This document shows, in pieces, positions 1 to 7,022 of a stretch of 20,691 nucleotides of DNA (the first letter of the stretch is position 1; each line of letters opens with the position of its first letter). Source of the DNA: Candidatus Pacearchaeota archaeon CG10_big_fil_rev_8_21_14_0_10_32_14 (GTDB taxonomy: Archaea; Nanobdellota; Nanobdellia; Pacearchaeales; GW2011-AR1); the NCBI GenBank assembly GCA_002763085.1, contig PFCY01000040.1, positions 1 through 20,691 of the forward strand. Reading direction: 5' to 3'. The notes under the pieces are model-generated. The model did not search any database and had not been told where the DNA came from. It was given only the letters and a program-made list of their open reading frames with translations. A program made the position numbers and the translations under genes.

Positions 1-87
1 TTTATAGAAATAAATGCTTTACCCCCTCAACCTCGAAGGTAGAGGCACCCATCACCGAGTGGGAAGAAACAGCCATCTTTACAGGAG

Positions 88-444
88 ATGATAAAACTTA
101 ACGAGTTATTGAAACTCCCAGAACAATATAAAGTAAAGGTTGAAGAGATAGACAAAAAGATGTTTAATGTTTTCTTTAATAAAGTTGATAATTGTAATGA
201 TGTTTGGTTAGACATAAAATCAGAGAAAAAAAGATTAGGGCATCCAACACAAAAACCAGTTAAATTATTTAAGAGAATAATTACTGCAAGTTCAAACGAA
301 GGAGATTTAGTCCTTGATTGTTTTGTGGGTTCAGGCACAACAGCAGTAGCTTGTAAACAATTAGGTAGAAAGTTTATTTGTAGCGATATTAATTCCGATT
401 ATGTTAAGATAGCAAACAAAAGACTTTGTCAGGAGTGCTTATAA
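88..444 (+). CDS. C-terminal fragment of a beta-class DNA N4/N6 methyltransferase
   Basis: The 118-residue product carries the second half of a SAM-dependent DNA methyltransferase of the N6_N4_Mtase family. A DVW element is followed by GHPTQKP near residue 52 and by the SAM-binding motif I, LDCFVGSGTT, near residues 76-85. In this class the catalytic DPPY motif lies N-terminal to these elements, and it is not in the window. The frame is open upstream only to a TAG at 40-42, so the gene is either truncated or frameshifted near the window edge. Bases 15-60 hold methyltransferase-like pieces in other frames, which hints at decay. The stop overlaps the next small ORF (TAATG). The family is clear; whether the protein is functional is doubtful. 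Confidence 0.7.
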   Translation: MIKLNELLKLPEQYKVKVEEIDKKMFNVFFNKVDNCNDVWLDIKSEKKRLGHPTQKPVKLFKRIITASSNEGDLVLDCFVGSGTTAVACKQLGRKFICSDINSDYVKIANKRLCQECL

Positions 445-527
445 TGTCTATAACTAAATACAACGAGGAAGTTTTTCTCCTCCCAACCTTAAAAGGATTG
501 GGTATCCGAAATGCACGATTTATATGA
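444..527 (+). CDS. 27-codon mini-ORF bridging two methyltransferase genes
   Basis: A short reading frame starts inside the stop codon of the DNA methyltransferase (TAATG) and ends in an ATGA overlap with the next gene. An AGGAG sequence at 431-435 sits 8 nt before its ATG, a good Shine-Dalgarno position. The peptide has no recognisable motif. The DNA beneath it also forms two adjacent hairpins (465-482 and 482-502). It could be a coupling peptide, a decayed gene remnant or chance. Confidence 0.25.
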   Translation: MSITKYNEEVFLLPTLKGLGIRNARFI

Positions 528-1147
528 ATAAGAAAGAAATTTATTTTAGTTTGGTTGGTTCTTTAGATAGAACATTAAACTTTTTTGGATTTAAAAGAAC
601 TGGGAAAAAACTATCAAAAATTTATCTCGATAGACCTTCACTTCAATTTTGTCGAGAACGATGGGGATATAAAGAATTAGTCGGTGTGGAAGTTGGAGTA
701 TGGAAAGGTAAAAACGCTAAGAATATATTAAGCCATTTTAATATGAGAAAGTTATACTTGATTGATTATTGGGATAGATCAATAACTAATGAAGGAAAGA
801 AAAGAACACAAGATGAGTTTAACAAAATCAAAGAATATGTTTATAATTACTTTAGCGTAAATAAAAAAGTCCAGATCATAAACAAATTATCTTTAGACGC
901 AGTCAAAGATATTGAGGAAGAAGTGGATTTTGTTTATATTGATTCTTCACACGACTATGAAACAACAATTAAGGAAATAAAGGCGTATTACCCTTTAATA
1001 GTTCATGGCGGTGTATTGTGCGGACATGATGTTAAAAACTTACCTATTAAATCAAGAGGTGTATTAAAGGCTGTTTATGAATTTGCTAATGAGAACAATC
1101 TAATAGTATTTATAGATCAACCGGATTGGTGGATCATAAAACCATAA
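524..1147 (+). CDS. class I SAM-dependent methyltransferase (Methyltransf_24-like)
   Basis: A 207-residue Rossmann-fold methyltransferase. The glycine motif I is VGVEVGVWKGKNA near residues 52-64. An acidic residue ends strand 2 (LYLIDYWD), and VDFVYIDSSHDYE near residues 134-146 is the strand-4 region typical of Methyltransf_24 and CmcI/TylF-like enzymes. GGVLCGHD follows. Such enzymes methylate small molecules, sugars or glycans; the substrate cannot be told here. The ATG overlaps the stop of the preceding mini-ORF. The neighbours (DNA methyltransferase fragment, HNH nuclease) suggest an acquired accessory patch rather than a housekeeping locus. Confidence 0.75.
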   Translation: MNKKEIYFSLVGSLDRTLNFFGFKRTGKKLSKIYLDRPSLQFCRERWGYKELVGVEVGVWKGKNAKNILSHFNMRKLYLIDYWDRSITNEGKKRTQDEFNKIKEYVYNYFSVNKKVQIINKLSLDAVKDIEEEVDFVYIDSSHDYETTIKEIKAYYPLIVHGGVLCGHDVKNLPIKSRGVLKAVYEFANENNLIVFIDQPDWWIIKP

Positions 1148-1169
1148 AAGGTTCGCACAATATATCTTG

Positions 1170-1209
1170 TCGGTAATTCGCATTATTCATTTACCGAACG
1201 TCATTTTTT
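1170..1209 (+). terminator. hairpin plus T-run after the methyltransferase gene
   Basis: A perfect 7-bp inverted repeat (TCGGTAA at 1170-1176, TTACCGA at 1191-1197) with a 14-nt loop is followed by six Ts at 1204-1209. It lies just downstream of the methyltransferase stop and upstream of the HNH gene promoter. Termination is an inference; an operator is possible. Confidence 0.35.
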
Positions 1210-1224
1210 AGTGTTTACAATTCT

Positions 1225-1233
1225 TTTAAAATA
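1225..1233 (+). promoter_or_regulatory. TATA box for the HNH gene
   Basis: TTTTAAAAT is centred about 24 nt before ATG 1253, the spacing of an archaeal leaderless promoter. It argues for the internal ATG start rather than GTG 1211. Confidence 0.4.
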
Positions 1234-1252
1234 TTTGGTTTTTCCTTCTCTA

Positions 1253-1723
1253 ATGGTGTGGAAAATATGTAATAATTGTGGAAAAGAAAAGGAAATGCAT
1301 TCGAAAGATTTATGCACAAATTGTTATAAGAAAATAATGTGGAAACTAAGGTTAGCTAAGTGCACACGATGTAAAGTTGAAAAGCCAGTTCATGCGAGAG
1401 GACTTTGCGTCAGCTGTTACAATTCTGTATTCCATCTTGAAAAAAATAAGGCATGGAATCAAAAAAAGAATTATGGCCTCGATTATGAAGTTTACAAAAA
1501 AATCACAGAAAACTGCGTAGTTTGTAATTTTAACAAAGTTGTTGATTTACATCATTTAGACGAAAATAAAAAAAATAACGATCCAAAAAACCTCCTGGGT
1601 CTTTGCCCAAATCATCATAAAATGCTGCACGATTTTAGATATAGAAAAGAAATGAGAGACTCCCTTAAAGAAAAAGGATACGATTTGCCCATAGACTTGA
1701 AGTTAGATTTTGAAAGAAACTAA
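1253..1723 (+). CDS. HNH endonuclease with duplicated N-terminal zinc knuckle
   Basis: A 156-residue protein. The first 65 residues hold two copies of a Cys-x2-Cys ... His-x3-Leu-Cys-x2-Cys-Tyr unit (CNNC/CTNCY, then CTRC/CVSCY), likely zinc-binding modules for DNA. After a linker comes an HNH nuclease core: CVVC, then DLHHLD, then NLLGLCPNHHKMLH, with the paired His and Cys residues expected for metal binding. The start is set at ATG 1253 because a TATA-like TTTAAAATA lies about 25 nt upstream; a GTG at 1211 would add 14 residues but lie upstream of that box. Free-standing HNH proteins of this sort are common in viruses, plasmids and homing elements. Confidence 0.75.
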   Translation: MVWKICNNCGKEKEMHSKDLCTNCYKKIMWKLRLAKCTRCKVEKPVHARGLCVSCYNSVFHLEKNKAWNQKKNYGLDYEVYKKITENCVVCNFNKVVDLHHLDENKKNNDPKNLLGLCPNHHKMLHDFRYRKEMRDSLKEKGYDLPIDLKLDFERN

Positions 1724-1827
1724 TAATCTCTCAAACAATTATGCCTCCAACCCCTCCCTTTCAACAATCATTTTTCAAATCCCCCTAAATAACTCTCCCC
1801 TCTCTTAATACAATCAACCCCTCAATC

Positions 1828-1953
1828 CTATTCCATTTCCCCAGTTAATGGAATTGTCGAAACAACAATCTTCCTGACCTTTCCCTTATTTTGCTTCAAA
1901 TAAAATAACTTCGTATCCCCCGTTACCAAGACCTCTTTGTCCTTAACCTCCAT
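1828..1953 (-). CDS. 41-residue hypothetical protein, predicted leaderless
   Basis: This small minus-strand frame starts at ATG 1953 and ends with TAG at 1828. The peptide is charged with alternating hydrophobic residues (VLVTGDTKLFYL, VRKIVVSTIPL), which looks like a short beta-rich protein, and has no known motif. A TATA-like element at 1975-1982 is centred about 25 nt upstream of the ATG, matching nearby genes. It sits downstream of the HD-domain gene on the same strand with a 37-bp gap. The coding potential is plausible but unproven. Confidence 0.45.
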   Translation of the reverse strand: MEVKDKEVLVTGDTKLFYLKQNKGKVRKIVVSTIPLTGEME

Positions 1954-1974
1954 TCATTAGAGTTATATCACAAT

Positions 1975-1982
1975 TATATAAA
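1975..1982 (-). promoter_or_regulatory. TATA box for the 41-residue gene
   Basis: On the minus strand TTTATATA lies about 25 nt upstream of ATG 1953, just outside the stop codon of the HD gene. Confidence 0.4.
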
Positions 1983-1990
1983 TATTTATT

Positions 1991-2641
1991 TTATCTATAC
2001 CCCACAGGCCAAGCTCTTGTTTCGTAAATGAGTTCAAGTTCTTTTTCCTCTTCAAAAGGTTTTATCGTCATAGAATCCATTTTCTCTTTAAGTTTTCTCA
2101 TGTTTTTTTCTTTTCCTTCTTTCCTAAGATCTCTTGCAACTTTTGTATGATATTCATGTTCCTCTAAAAATTCAAGTTGCTTGCCATACCATTCTATGTT
2201 GTCTTCTTTTTTCCATTCCTTTCTCAATCTATCTCCCCATAAAAAGAAATCTTCTCGTCCTAAACTATCCAAATCTGAATCACACAAAATTGCCTCCAAT
2301 AAGTTGGTCGGTCTTTGCGGAAGTTTTGTCGGCAAAACCATTTTTCCAATATCGATTGCATCTCTCAAATCATATCCTATCGTAGGAAGCAAATCAAAAA
2401 GTTCTCTAGAAGTATTTTCTTCATTATCCCCCCTACCCAAAGTGTAACCCAAATCATGTCCCAATCCTGCAGTCTCAAGTAAATAACTTTCGTGTTCAGA
2501 TAGTCCATTCAATTCAGCATACATTTTTGCAGATTCATAAACTCCGTCTGCATGCATAAAATTATGATAAGGGAGTTTAGGCATCAGAACTTCAACGACT
2601 CTTCTGAAAAAATTGATGTTGTTTTCATATTCTTGTTTCAT
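1991..2641 (-). CDS. HD-domain metal-dependent phosphohydrolase
   Basis: A 216-residue HD-superfamily protein. Metal ligands are visible in order: HNFMHA (His 26 and His 30), GLGHDLGY (His-Asp 62-63) and CDSDLDSLG (Asp near 121-123). The superfamily hydrolyses phosphate esters, including nucleotides and cyclic nucleotides; the substrate is unknown here. Two in-frame ATGs exist, at 2656 and 2641. The TATA-like element at 2661-2667 is only about 8 nt before 2656 but 23 nt before 2641, so I chose 2641. The gene is divergent from the Lrp-like regulator at 2734, which might control it; that link is inference. Confidence 0.8.
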   Translation of the reverse strand: MKQEYENNINFFRRVVEVLMPKLPYHNFMHADGVYESAKMYAELNGLSEHESYLLETAGLGHDLGYTLGRGDNEENTSRELFDLLPTIGYDLRDAIDIGKMVLPTKLPQRPTNLLEAILCDSDLDSLGREDFFLWGDRLRKEWKKEDNIEWYGKQLEFLEEHEYHTKVARDLRKEGKEKNMRKLKEKMDSMTIKPFEEEKELELIYETRAWPVGYR

Positions 2642-2660
2642 GATTACTGGAATCATTTAG

Positions 2661-2667
2661 AATATAA
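2661..2667 (-). promoter_or_regulatory. TATA box for the HD-domain gene
   Basis: TTATATT on the minus strand is centred 23 nt from ATG 2641. It lies in the 92-bp divergent intergenic region shared with the Lrp-like gene. Confidence 0.4.
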
Positions 2668-2703
2668 GTAAGTTATTAACCAAAAATACGTATTTACCGT
2701 AAA

Positions 2704-2716
2704 ATATTTAAATAAT
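2704..2716 (+). promoter_or_regulatory. TATA box for the Lrp-like regulator
   Basis: ATATTTAAATAAT is centred about 25 nt before ATG 2734, a good leaderless archaeal promoter. The AT-rich divergent region around it may also hold operator sites for the regulator itself. Confidence 0.45.
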
Positions 2717-2733
2717 TTAAGGTATAACCTAAT

Positions 2734-3735
2734 ATGAGATATCTTCAGGAGAACAATAACGTCGAGAAATACAAGTCAGACTCTAAAGATATGAGCATAA
2801 TTGGTATACTCTCTTCAGATGCGAGAATCCCCCTCACTCGTATTGCCAAAAAAGTAAAATTATCCCGCGATGCAGTCAAATATAGAATAGATCAATACGA
2901 AAAGCGCGGAATCATCCAAGGGTATAGGACAGTCGTCGATATTAAAAAATTCGGATACGATAAATATCATCTATTTTTGAAGTTAAACAATCCCTCTTCT
3001 TCCATAGAAGAAAAATTAAGAAAAAAATTCGTTTCTTATCCATTTACTCGGGCAGTTATAAAATTCAGTGGAAATTACGATTATGAATTAGCGATTGTAG
3101 CAAAAGATATTCAAGAGTTAGACAAAATAATCTCCAAAATAATTGAAGATTGTTCCTCCTCTCTACACGAATCTGATCTGCTTTTACTTCCAAAAACATA
3201 TATCGCTGAAACCTTCCCCCCAAATTTTCCCGGCCACATTCAAAATAAATCTTCCCAATATAGTTCCAACCAAAAAATCGATAAAAAAGATATAGAGATT
3301 TTAAAAATACTTGGTGACAGCGCGAAAACTCCCCTTCATGAATTAGAGACAAAAGTTAAATTATCTGCAGATGCGATTTCATATAGGATAAAAAATATGA
3401 TTAAGTCTGGAACGATAATAAAATTTGTTCCAGTCATTAATTATACTTCTTTAAATTACAATCTCCACACCCTTCTTTTAAACATCTCGTCCTTCGATGA
3501 AAAAAAAGAAAAGATTCTAAAGGATTTTTTACAAATAGATAAAAATACTTTGTGGGCGACAAAAACCATAGGGAAATATAATGTTTTAATTTATCTCCTA
3601 GTAAAAAATGTTGACGAATTGCAAGAAACACTCATCAAACTCCGAGGCTTATTTCCCGCTCAAATTAATCATTATGAAACTCTAATCGCCTACGAAGAAT
3701 ACAAATATATTTACTTTCCTAAAGAATTATTTTAA
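2734..3735 (+). CDS. tandem-duplicated Lrp/AsnC-family transcription regulator
   Basis: A 333-residue protein made of two consecutive Lrp/AsnC units. The first winged-helix (residues about 20-65) reads ILSSDARIPLTRIAKKVKLS then RDAVKYRIDQYEKRGII, followed by a RAM-like ligand domain to about 160. The second helix-turn-helix (about 182-228) reads ILKILGDSAKTPLHELETKV then ADAISYRIKNMIKSGTI, followed by a second RAM-like domain to the end. Usual Lrp proteins have one unit of about 150 residues and act as dimers or octamers; this looks like a covalent dimer. The two halves have diverged, so DNA and ligand specificity may differ. Ligand and targets are unknown. Confidence 0.85.
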   Translation: MRYLQENNNVEKYKSDSKDMSIIGILSSDARIPLTRIAKKVKLSRDAVKYRIDQYEKRGIIQGYRTVVDIKKFGYDKYHLFLKLNNPSSSIEEKLRKKFVSYPFTRAVIKFSGNYDYELAIVAKDIQELDKIISKIIEDCSSSLHESDLLLLPKTYIAETFPPNFPGHIQNKSSQYSSNQKIDKKDIEILKILGDSAKTPLHELETKVKLSADAISYRIKNMIKSGTIIKFVPVINYTSLNYNLHTLLLNISSFDEKKEKILKDFLQIDKNTLWATKTIGKYNVLIYLLVKNVDELQETLIKLRGLFPAQINHYETLIAYEEYKYIYFPKELF

Positions 3736-3754
3736 ATTCTTATTCGGCGATAAC

Positions 3755-3764
3755 TCTAAATAAG
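3755..3764 (+). promoter_or_regulatory. TATA box for the small membrane protein / dus pair
   Basis: CTCTAAATAA is centred about 25 nt before ATG 3784 and probably drives both genes, since only 1 bp separates them. Confidence 0.35.
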
Positions 3765-3783
3765 TCTTCTTCTTCAAGAATAT

Positions 3784-4068
3784 ATGGGCCATAAAGGAAT
3801 TTTAATCGGTGGATTTATAGGGATATTTTTTGGATTTGTTTTAGGTTTAAGTCTGAATTTATTCTTAGATAACTCCGACACCGCTCTATTTTCAAATTAC
3901 TTGACTGGAAATATTATTCAAAGCACACCACAATTCGCAATGTTTTCTTCATTCAATTTAATCTTAGCGACAGTTTTTGGTTTTATATTCGCTTTTATTG
4001 TCTCGCAAATTGAAAATTACTATGCCAATAAAATTTTTTCAATTAAAGAATATCTAAAATCACAGTAA
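3784..4068 (+). CDS. small two-helix membrane protein
   Basis: 94 residues with two hydrophobic segments (about 5-28, glycine-rich GGFIGIFFGFVLGL, and about 52-78) and a short charged C-terminus. A polar loop of about 25 residues lies between them. I recognise no family. It is 1 bp upstream of the dihydrouridine synthase gene and probably cotranscribed, though no functional link is evident. Confidence 0.65.
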   Translation: MGHKGILIGGFIGIFFGFVLGLSLNLFLDNSDTALFSNYLTGNIIQSTPQFAMFSSFNLILATVFGFIFAFIVSQIENYYANKIFSIKEYLKSQ

Positions 4069-4069
4069 A

Positions 4070-5038
4070 ATGAAAACTTTTTCAATTGGCAATATCAAAC
4101 TAAAAAATCCCGTGCTTCTTTCGCCAATGGTAGACGTAACTGATCTACCTTACAGATTAATATGCAAAAAAAACGGCGCCGCATTATCTTACACTGAAAT
4201 GCTTCACATAGAATCATTGATTCAAATTCAAAATAATAACCCTAAATCTATAAGACTGATAGATAAAATTAAAACCACAAAAAAAGAATTTCCAGTGGGA
4301 ATTCAAACCACAGGACGAAGTGTCGTGGAGTTTAAACAGGCGTCCAAAATTCTTCATCAACTCGTTCCAAAAAAATTTAATTTAATAGACATAAATTGTG
4401 GCTGTCCAAGTCATTTAACTTTGGATAATCAATCAGGTGCTTACCTCTTAAACAACCCAAAAATAATCTCTGAAATAATCTCTTTCCTTAAAGATGAAAA
4501 TTTTATTGTAACAGCAAAAATAAGGAAGGGATACGATAAAGATAATCCTCTTAAGGTTTCAAAAATAATTGAAAGAGCGGGCGCAGATGCAATAACTATT
4601 CATGGACGCCTCGCAAATCAAGGCAGATCGATTCCTGCAGATTGGAGTATAATTAAAAAAGCAAAAAAGAATATTGGAATCCCAGTCATTGGTAATGGTG
4701 ATATAAACTCTCCAAAAAAAGTTGAAGAGATGTTGGATATTGCCGATGGAGCAATGATTGCTCGTGCAGCTATCGGAAACCCTCTGATTTTCAAAAACGC
4801 GCTTTATTATCTTAAAACAGGTAAAGAAAAAGAATTTTCGTTCAAAGAAAACATAAAACAATTTAATGATTATCTTTCTCTTTCAAAAAGATATGATCTA
4901 ATCGATTTAACAAGAATAAAATATCTCGGAAGTAATTTTATAAGAGAAATCGATCATGCTTCTTCGATAAGAAACGACGTTATGAAATTAAAATCAATAG
5001 AAGAGATAGAATCATTCATAAAACCCCTCTCAAAATAA
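4070..5038 (+). CDS. dus: tRNA-dihydrouridine synthase
   Basis: A 322-residue FMN enzyme that reduces uridine to dihydrouridine in tRNA D-loops. The TIM-barrel N-terminus has LLSPMVDVTDLPYR (residues 16-29). The catalytic region is DINCGCPS with the presumed catalytic Cys112. TAKIRKGY, AITIHGR and PVIGNGDI match the FMN-phosphate and substrate loops, and MIARAAIGNP near residue 224 is the family signature. The ATG follows the previous stop by 1 bp. The C-terminal helical tRNA-binding domain is shorter than in bacterial Dus proteins. Confidence 0.92.
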   Translation: MKTFSIGNIKLKNPVLLSPMVDVTDLPYRLICKKNGAALSYTEMLHIESLIQIQNNNPKSIRLIDKIKTTKKEFPVGIQTTGRSVVEFKQASKILHQLVPKKFNLIDINCGCPSHLTLDNQSGAYLLNNPKIISEIISFLKDENFIVTAKIRKGYDKDNPLKVSKIIERAGADAITIHGRLANQGRSIPADWSIIKKAKKNIGIPVIGNGDINSPKKVEEMLDIADGAMIARAAIGNPLIFKNALYYLKTGKEKEFSFKENIKQFNDYLSLSKRYDLIDLTRIKYLGSNFIREIDHASSIRNDVMKLKSIEEIESFIKPLSK

Positions 5039-5048
5039 TAAAGTAAGG

Positions 5049-5057
5049 ATTATAAAC
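5049..5057 (+). promoter_or_regulatory. TATA box for xerA
   Basis: ATTATAAAC is centred 25 nt before the xerA ATG at 5078, implying a leaderless message. Confidence 0.45.
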
Positions 5058-5077
5058 AAGTTCGCACAATCTGTTTT

Positions 5078-5905
5078 ATGAAAAAAGAAGAATTCCTTAA
5101 AAAACTTGAAGTTGAATTAAAGATAGCAAAAAATTCTCCATACACATTAAGAAATTATCTCCAAATAAATTCCTCTCTTTTAAATTTCTCAAAAAAAGAC
5201 CCTTCAAGTATAAATGAAGAAGACATAAAACTTTATCTTTCCGAGAAATTATCGGATAAGGCATCTTCCTCAACAATTCTTTTTTTATCTGCGATAAGAT
5301 ATGCTTATACCAATATTTTAGAGGTCGATCCAACAATTAAACTTAAACGTCCAAAACGAGAAAAACGCCTCCCTACCGTTCTTTCAAAAGACGAAATACG
5401 AAAACTTTTTGATGCATTAGAATCTAAAAAATCAAAACTCATGATCTCTTTAATGTATGCTTGCGGTCTAAGAGTTTCAGAATTAACTTCTCTCAAAGTT
5501 AACGATTTTTCTTTCGATGAAAAGATAGGTCATGTGCGCCAAGCAAAGGGAAAGAAAGACAGAATATTCAACATTCCAAATTTTCTTTCAAAGGATTTAA
5601 TCAAACTCGCAAATATTCAGAAAGAGAATCATCAAGAATATCTTTTTTCTGGACCAAATGGAAAACTTTCTTCAAGAAATCTTCAAAAAATAGTTAGTCG
5701 TGCATCTCATAAAGCGGGAATTCAAAAAGACGTCCATCCCCACACATTAAGACATTCTTTCGCAACTCATCTTCTTGAAAATGGGGTTGATATTAGAAAT
5801 ATACAAGTCCTTTTGGGACATAGCTCCATATCCACTACAGAGTTATATGCCCATGTATCAAAAGAACAAATCAAAACTATTAAGAGTCCAATTGATGAGT
5901 TGTAA
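5078..5905 (+). CDS. xerA: XerA-type tyrosine recombinase
   Basis: A 275-residue integrase with an N-terminal SAM-like core-binding domain (about 1-85) and a C-terminal catalytic domain. All active-site residues are visible: Arg132 (CGLRVSEL), Lys157 (AKGKKDR), His222 and Arg225 (HTLRHSFATHLL), His248 (LLGHSS) and nucleophile Tyr257 (TTELYAHVS). XerA proteins resolve chromosome dimers at dif sites in archaea and some act as integrases. The final residues, TIKSPIDEL, reappear at the end of the next gene, which encodes a homing-endonuclease-like protein. I found no convincing dif site in the window. Confidence 0.92.
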   Translation: MKKEEFLKKLEVELKIAKNSPYTLRNYLQINSSLLNFSKKDPSSINEEDIKLYLSEKLSDKASSSTILFLSAIRYAYTNILEVDPTIKLKRPKREKRLPTVLSKDEIRKLFDALESKKSKLMISLMYACGLRVSELTSLKVNDFSFDEKIGHVRQAKGKKDRIFNIPNFLSKDLIKLANIQKENHQEYLFSGPNGKLSSRNLQKIVSRASHKAGIQKDVHPHTLRHSFATHLLENGVDIRNIQVLLGHSSISTTELYAHVSKEQIKTIKSPIDEL

Positions 5906-5910
5906 CAAAA

Positions 5911-5919
5911 GTTTATAAA
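5911..5919 (+). promoter_or_regulatory. TATA box for the endonuclease-like gene
   Basis: GTTTATAAA is centred about 25 nt before ATG 5940 and begins 5 nt after the xerA stop, so the endonuclease gene carries its own promoter. It argues against the GTG at 5925. Confidence 0.45.
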
Positions 5920-5939
5920 TCAAAGTGTCCTATTATTTT

Positions 5940-6932
5940 ATGAACAAACTAACAAAGAAATATTTACATAAGCTATACTATGAAGATAAAAAATCTATTA
6001 GAAAAATAGCTCATGACCTGGGAGTAGGAAAAACAACTATCGAATATTATTTTAAAAAATATAACATTTCTCGACGGACAATATCTCAAGCAGGTAAACT
6101 TCACGCTAAAGATACCAATTGGATAAAGGGGTTAACAAAAGAAAAAGATTTTAGAGTTAAAAGACTATCGAATAATATTAAAATAGCTTACGACAAAAAA
6201 CGTTTAGAAAGGATTAAATATATCGAGGGCAAATATGGTAAGTCATTAAAAGATGTTTTAACGGACCTTTACTGGACATCGAATTTATCTCAGGAACAAA
6301 TATCTAAAGAAATCGGTTATGATAGAAAAATTATCATAGATTTAATGAATGAATACAAAATTCCAAAACGTCCAAAATACACATATATCTCTTCCTTAAA
6401 AGGAGAAAAACATGCACTATATGGCAAAAGTTGGGAAGAAATATCTGGAAAAGATAATGCTTCAAAAAGGAAAAAAATTCACTCAGAGAGATTTAGGAAA
6501 TTATCAATAAGAAGGTTAGAAAATAATGAATTTCCGTATTTCGACACTAAAATAGAAATAAAGTTAGCTAATGAATTACTTAAACAAAAAATTCCATTTA
6601 TCAAACAATTTAAAATTGACAATAAATTTGTTTGCGACTTTGCAATTCCTTCTTATAATATAATTATTGAATGTGATGGGGATTTTTGGCATGCAAATCC
6701 AAAGTTCTATAACTCAGATAAACTTTCCTATCAACAGAAAAAGAATCTTAAGCGAGATCGTTTTAAAGACATTTATTTAACAAAAAAAGGATGGAAAATA
6801 TTAAGATTCTACGAAGTCGATATTAAGAATAATATTAAAAATTGCATAAACGTAATTAATAAAGCAATAATCGATAAAAAAGAGGAATTAAAAAAGATAA
6901 AATCTCCTATAGATTCATTAATAGAAAAATAA
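5940..6932 (+). CDS. homing-endonuclease-like protein, Vsr/EDxHD-type nuclease, with XerA-like tail
   Basis: A 330-residue protein. The N-terminus has a helix-turn-helix (IRKIAHDLGVGKTTIEYYF, about 20-40), then a second (LSQEQISKEIGYDRKIIIDL, about 116-135). A NUMOD3-like element (GEKHALYGKSWEEISG, about 155-170) follows. The C-terminal nuclease resembles Vsr/DUF559: a Glu near 206, CDFAIP (Asp233) and IIIECDGDFWHANP (Glu244, Asp246, His251), then KGWKILRFYE. NUMOD3 plus HTH plus nuclease is typical of homing endonucleases. The last 16-18 residues (KKIKSPIDSL) match the XerA C-terminus but use different codons, as if the gene had inserted into the 3' end of a xerA allele. The leaderless ATG at 5940 is preferred over GTG 5925. 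Confidence 0.8.
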   Translation: MNKLTKKYLHKLYYEDKKSIRKIAHDLGVGKTTIEYYFKKYNISRRTISQAGKLHAKDTNWIKGLTKEKDFRVKRLSNNIKIAYDKKRLERIKYIEGKYGKSLKDVLTDLYWTSNLSQEQISKEIGYDRKIIIDLMNEYKIPKRPKYTYISSLKGEKHALYGKSWEEISGKDNASKRKKIHSERFRKLSIRRLENNEFPYFDTKIEIKLANELLKQKIPFIKQFKIDNKFVCDFAIPSYNIIIECDGDFWHANPKFYNSDKLSYQQKKNLKRDRFKDIYLTKKGWKILRFYEVDIKNNIKNCINVINKAIIDKKEELKKIKSPIDSLIEK

Positions 6933-6933
6933 A

Positions 6934-6972
6934 ATGGAAGAAAAAAATAAAATATTAAATAAAAAAATGTAG
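6934..6972 (+). CDS. 12-codon frame that may be the displaced 5' end of the next gene
   Basis: An ATG one base after the endonuclease stop opens a lysine-rich 12-codon frame ending at TAG 6970. Seven As at 6961-6967 precede that stop. One extra A, or a -1 slip there, would join this frame to an open frame running into the gene at 7023. A weak TATA-like CTATAGAT (6907-6914) lies about 24 nt upstream. Confidence 0.3.
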   Translation: MEEKNKILNKKM

Positions 6973-7022
6973 GTTTAAGTATTGGTGAAAGTCATTGGAA
7001 TGCAACACACTACGGAGGATTA

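Noticed and set aside
27..338. 103-codon minus-strand frame opposite the methyltransferase.
   Set aside because: It is a shadow of the plus-strand methyltransferase, which carries recognisable motifs.
1151..5070. GTTCGCACAAT occurs at 1151 and at 5060, the second just before xerA; the first looks like an arm-spacer-arm Xer site.
   Set aside because: An 11-base match is expected by chance in a window this size, the right arms do not match, and the interval between holds housekeeping genes, so an att or dif pair is not supported.
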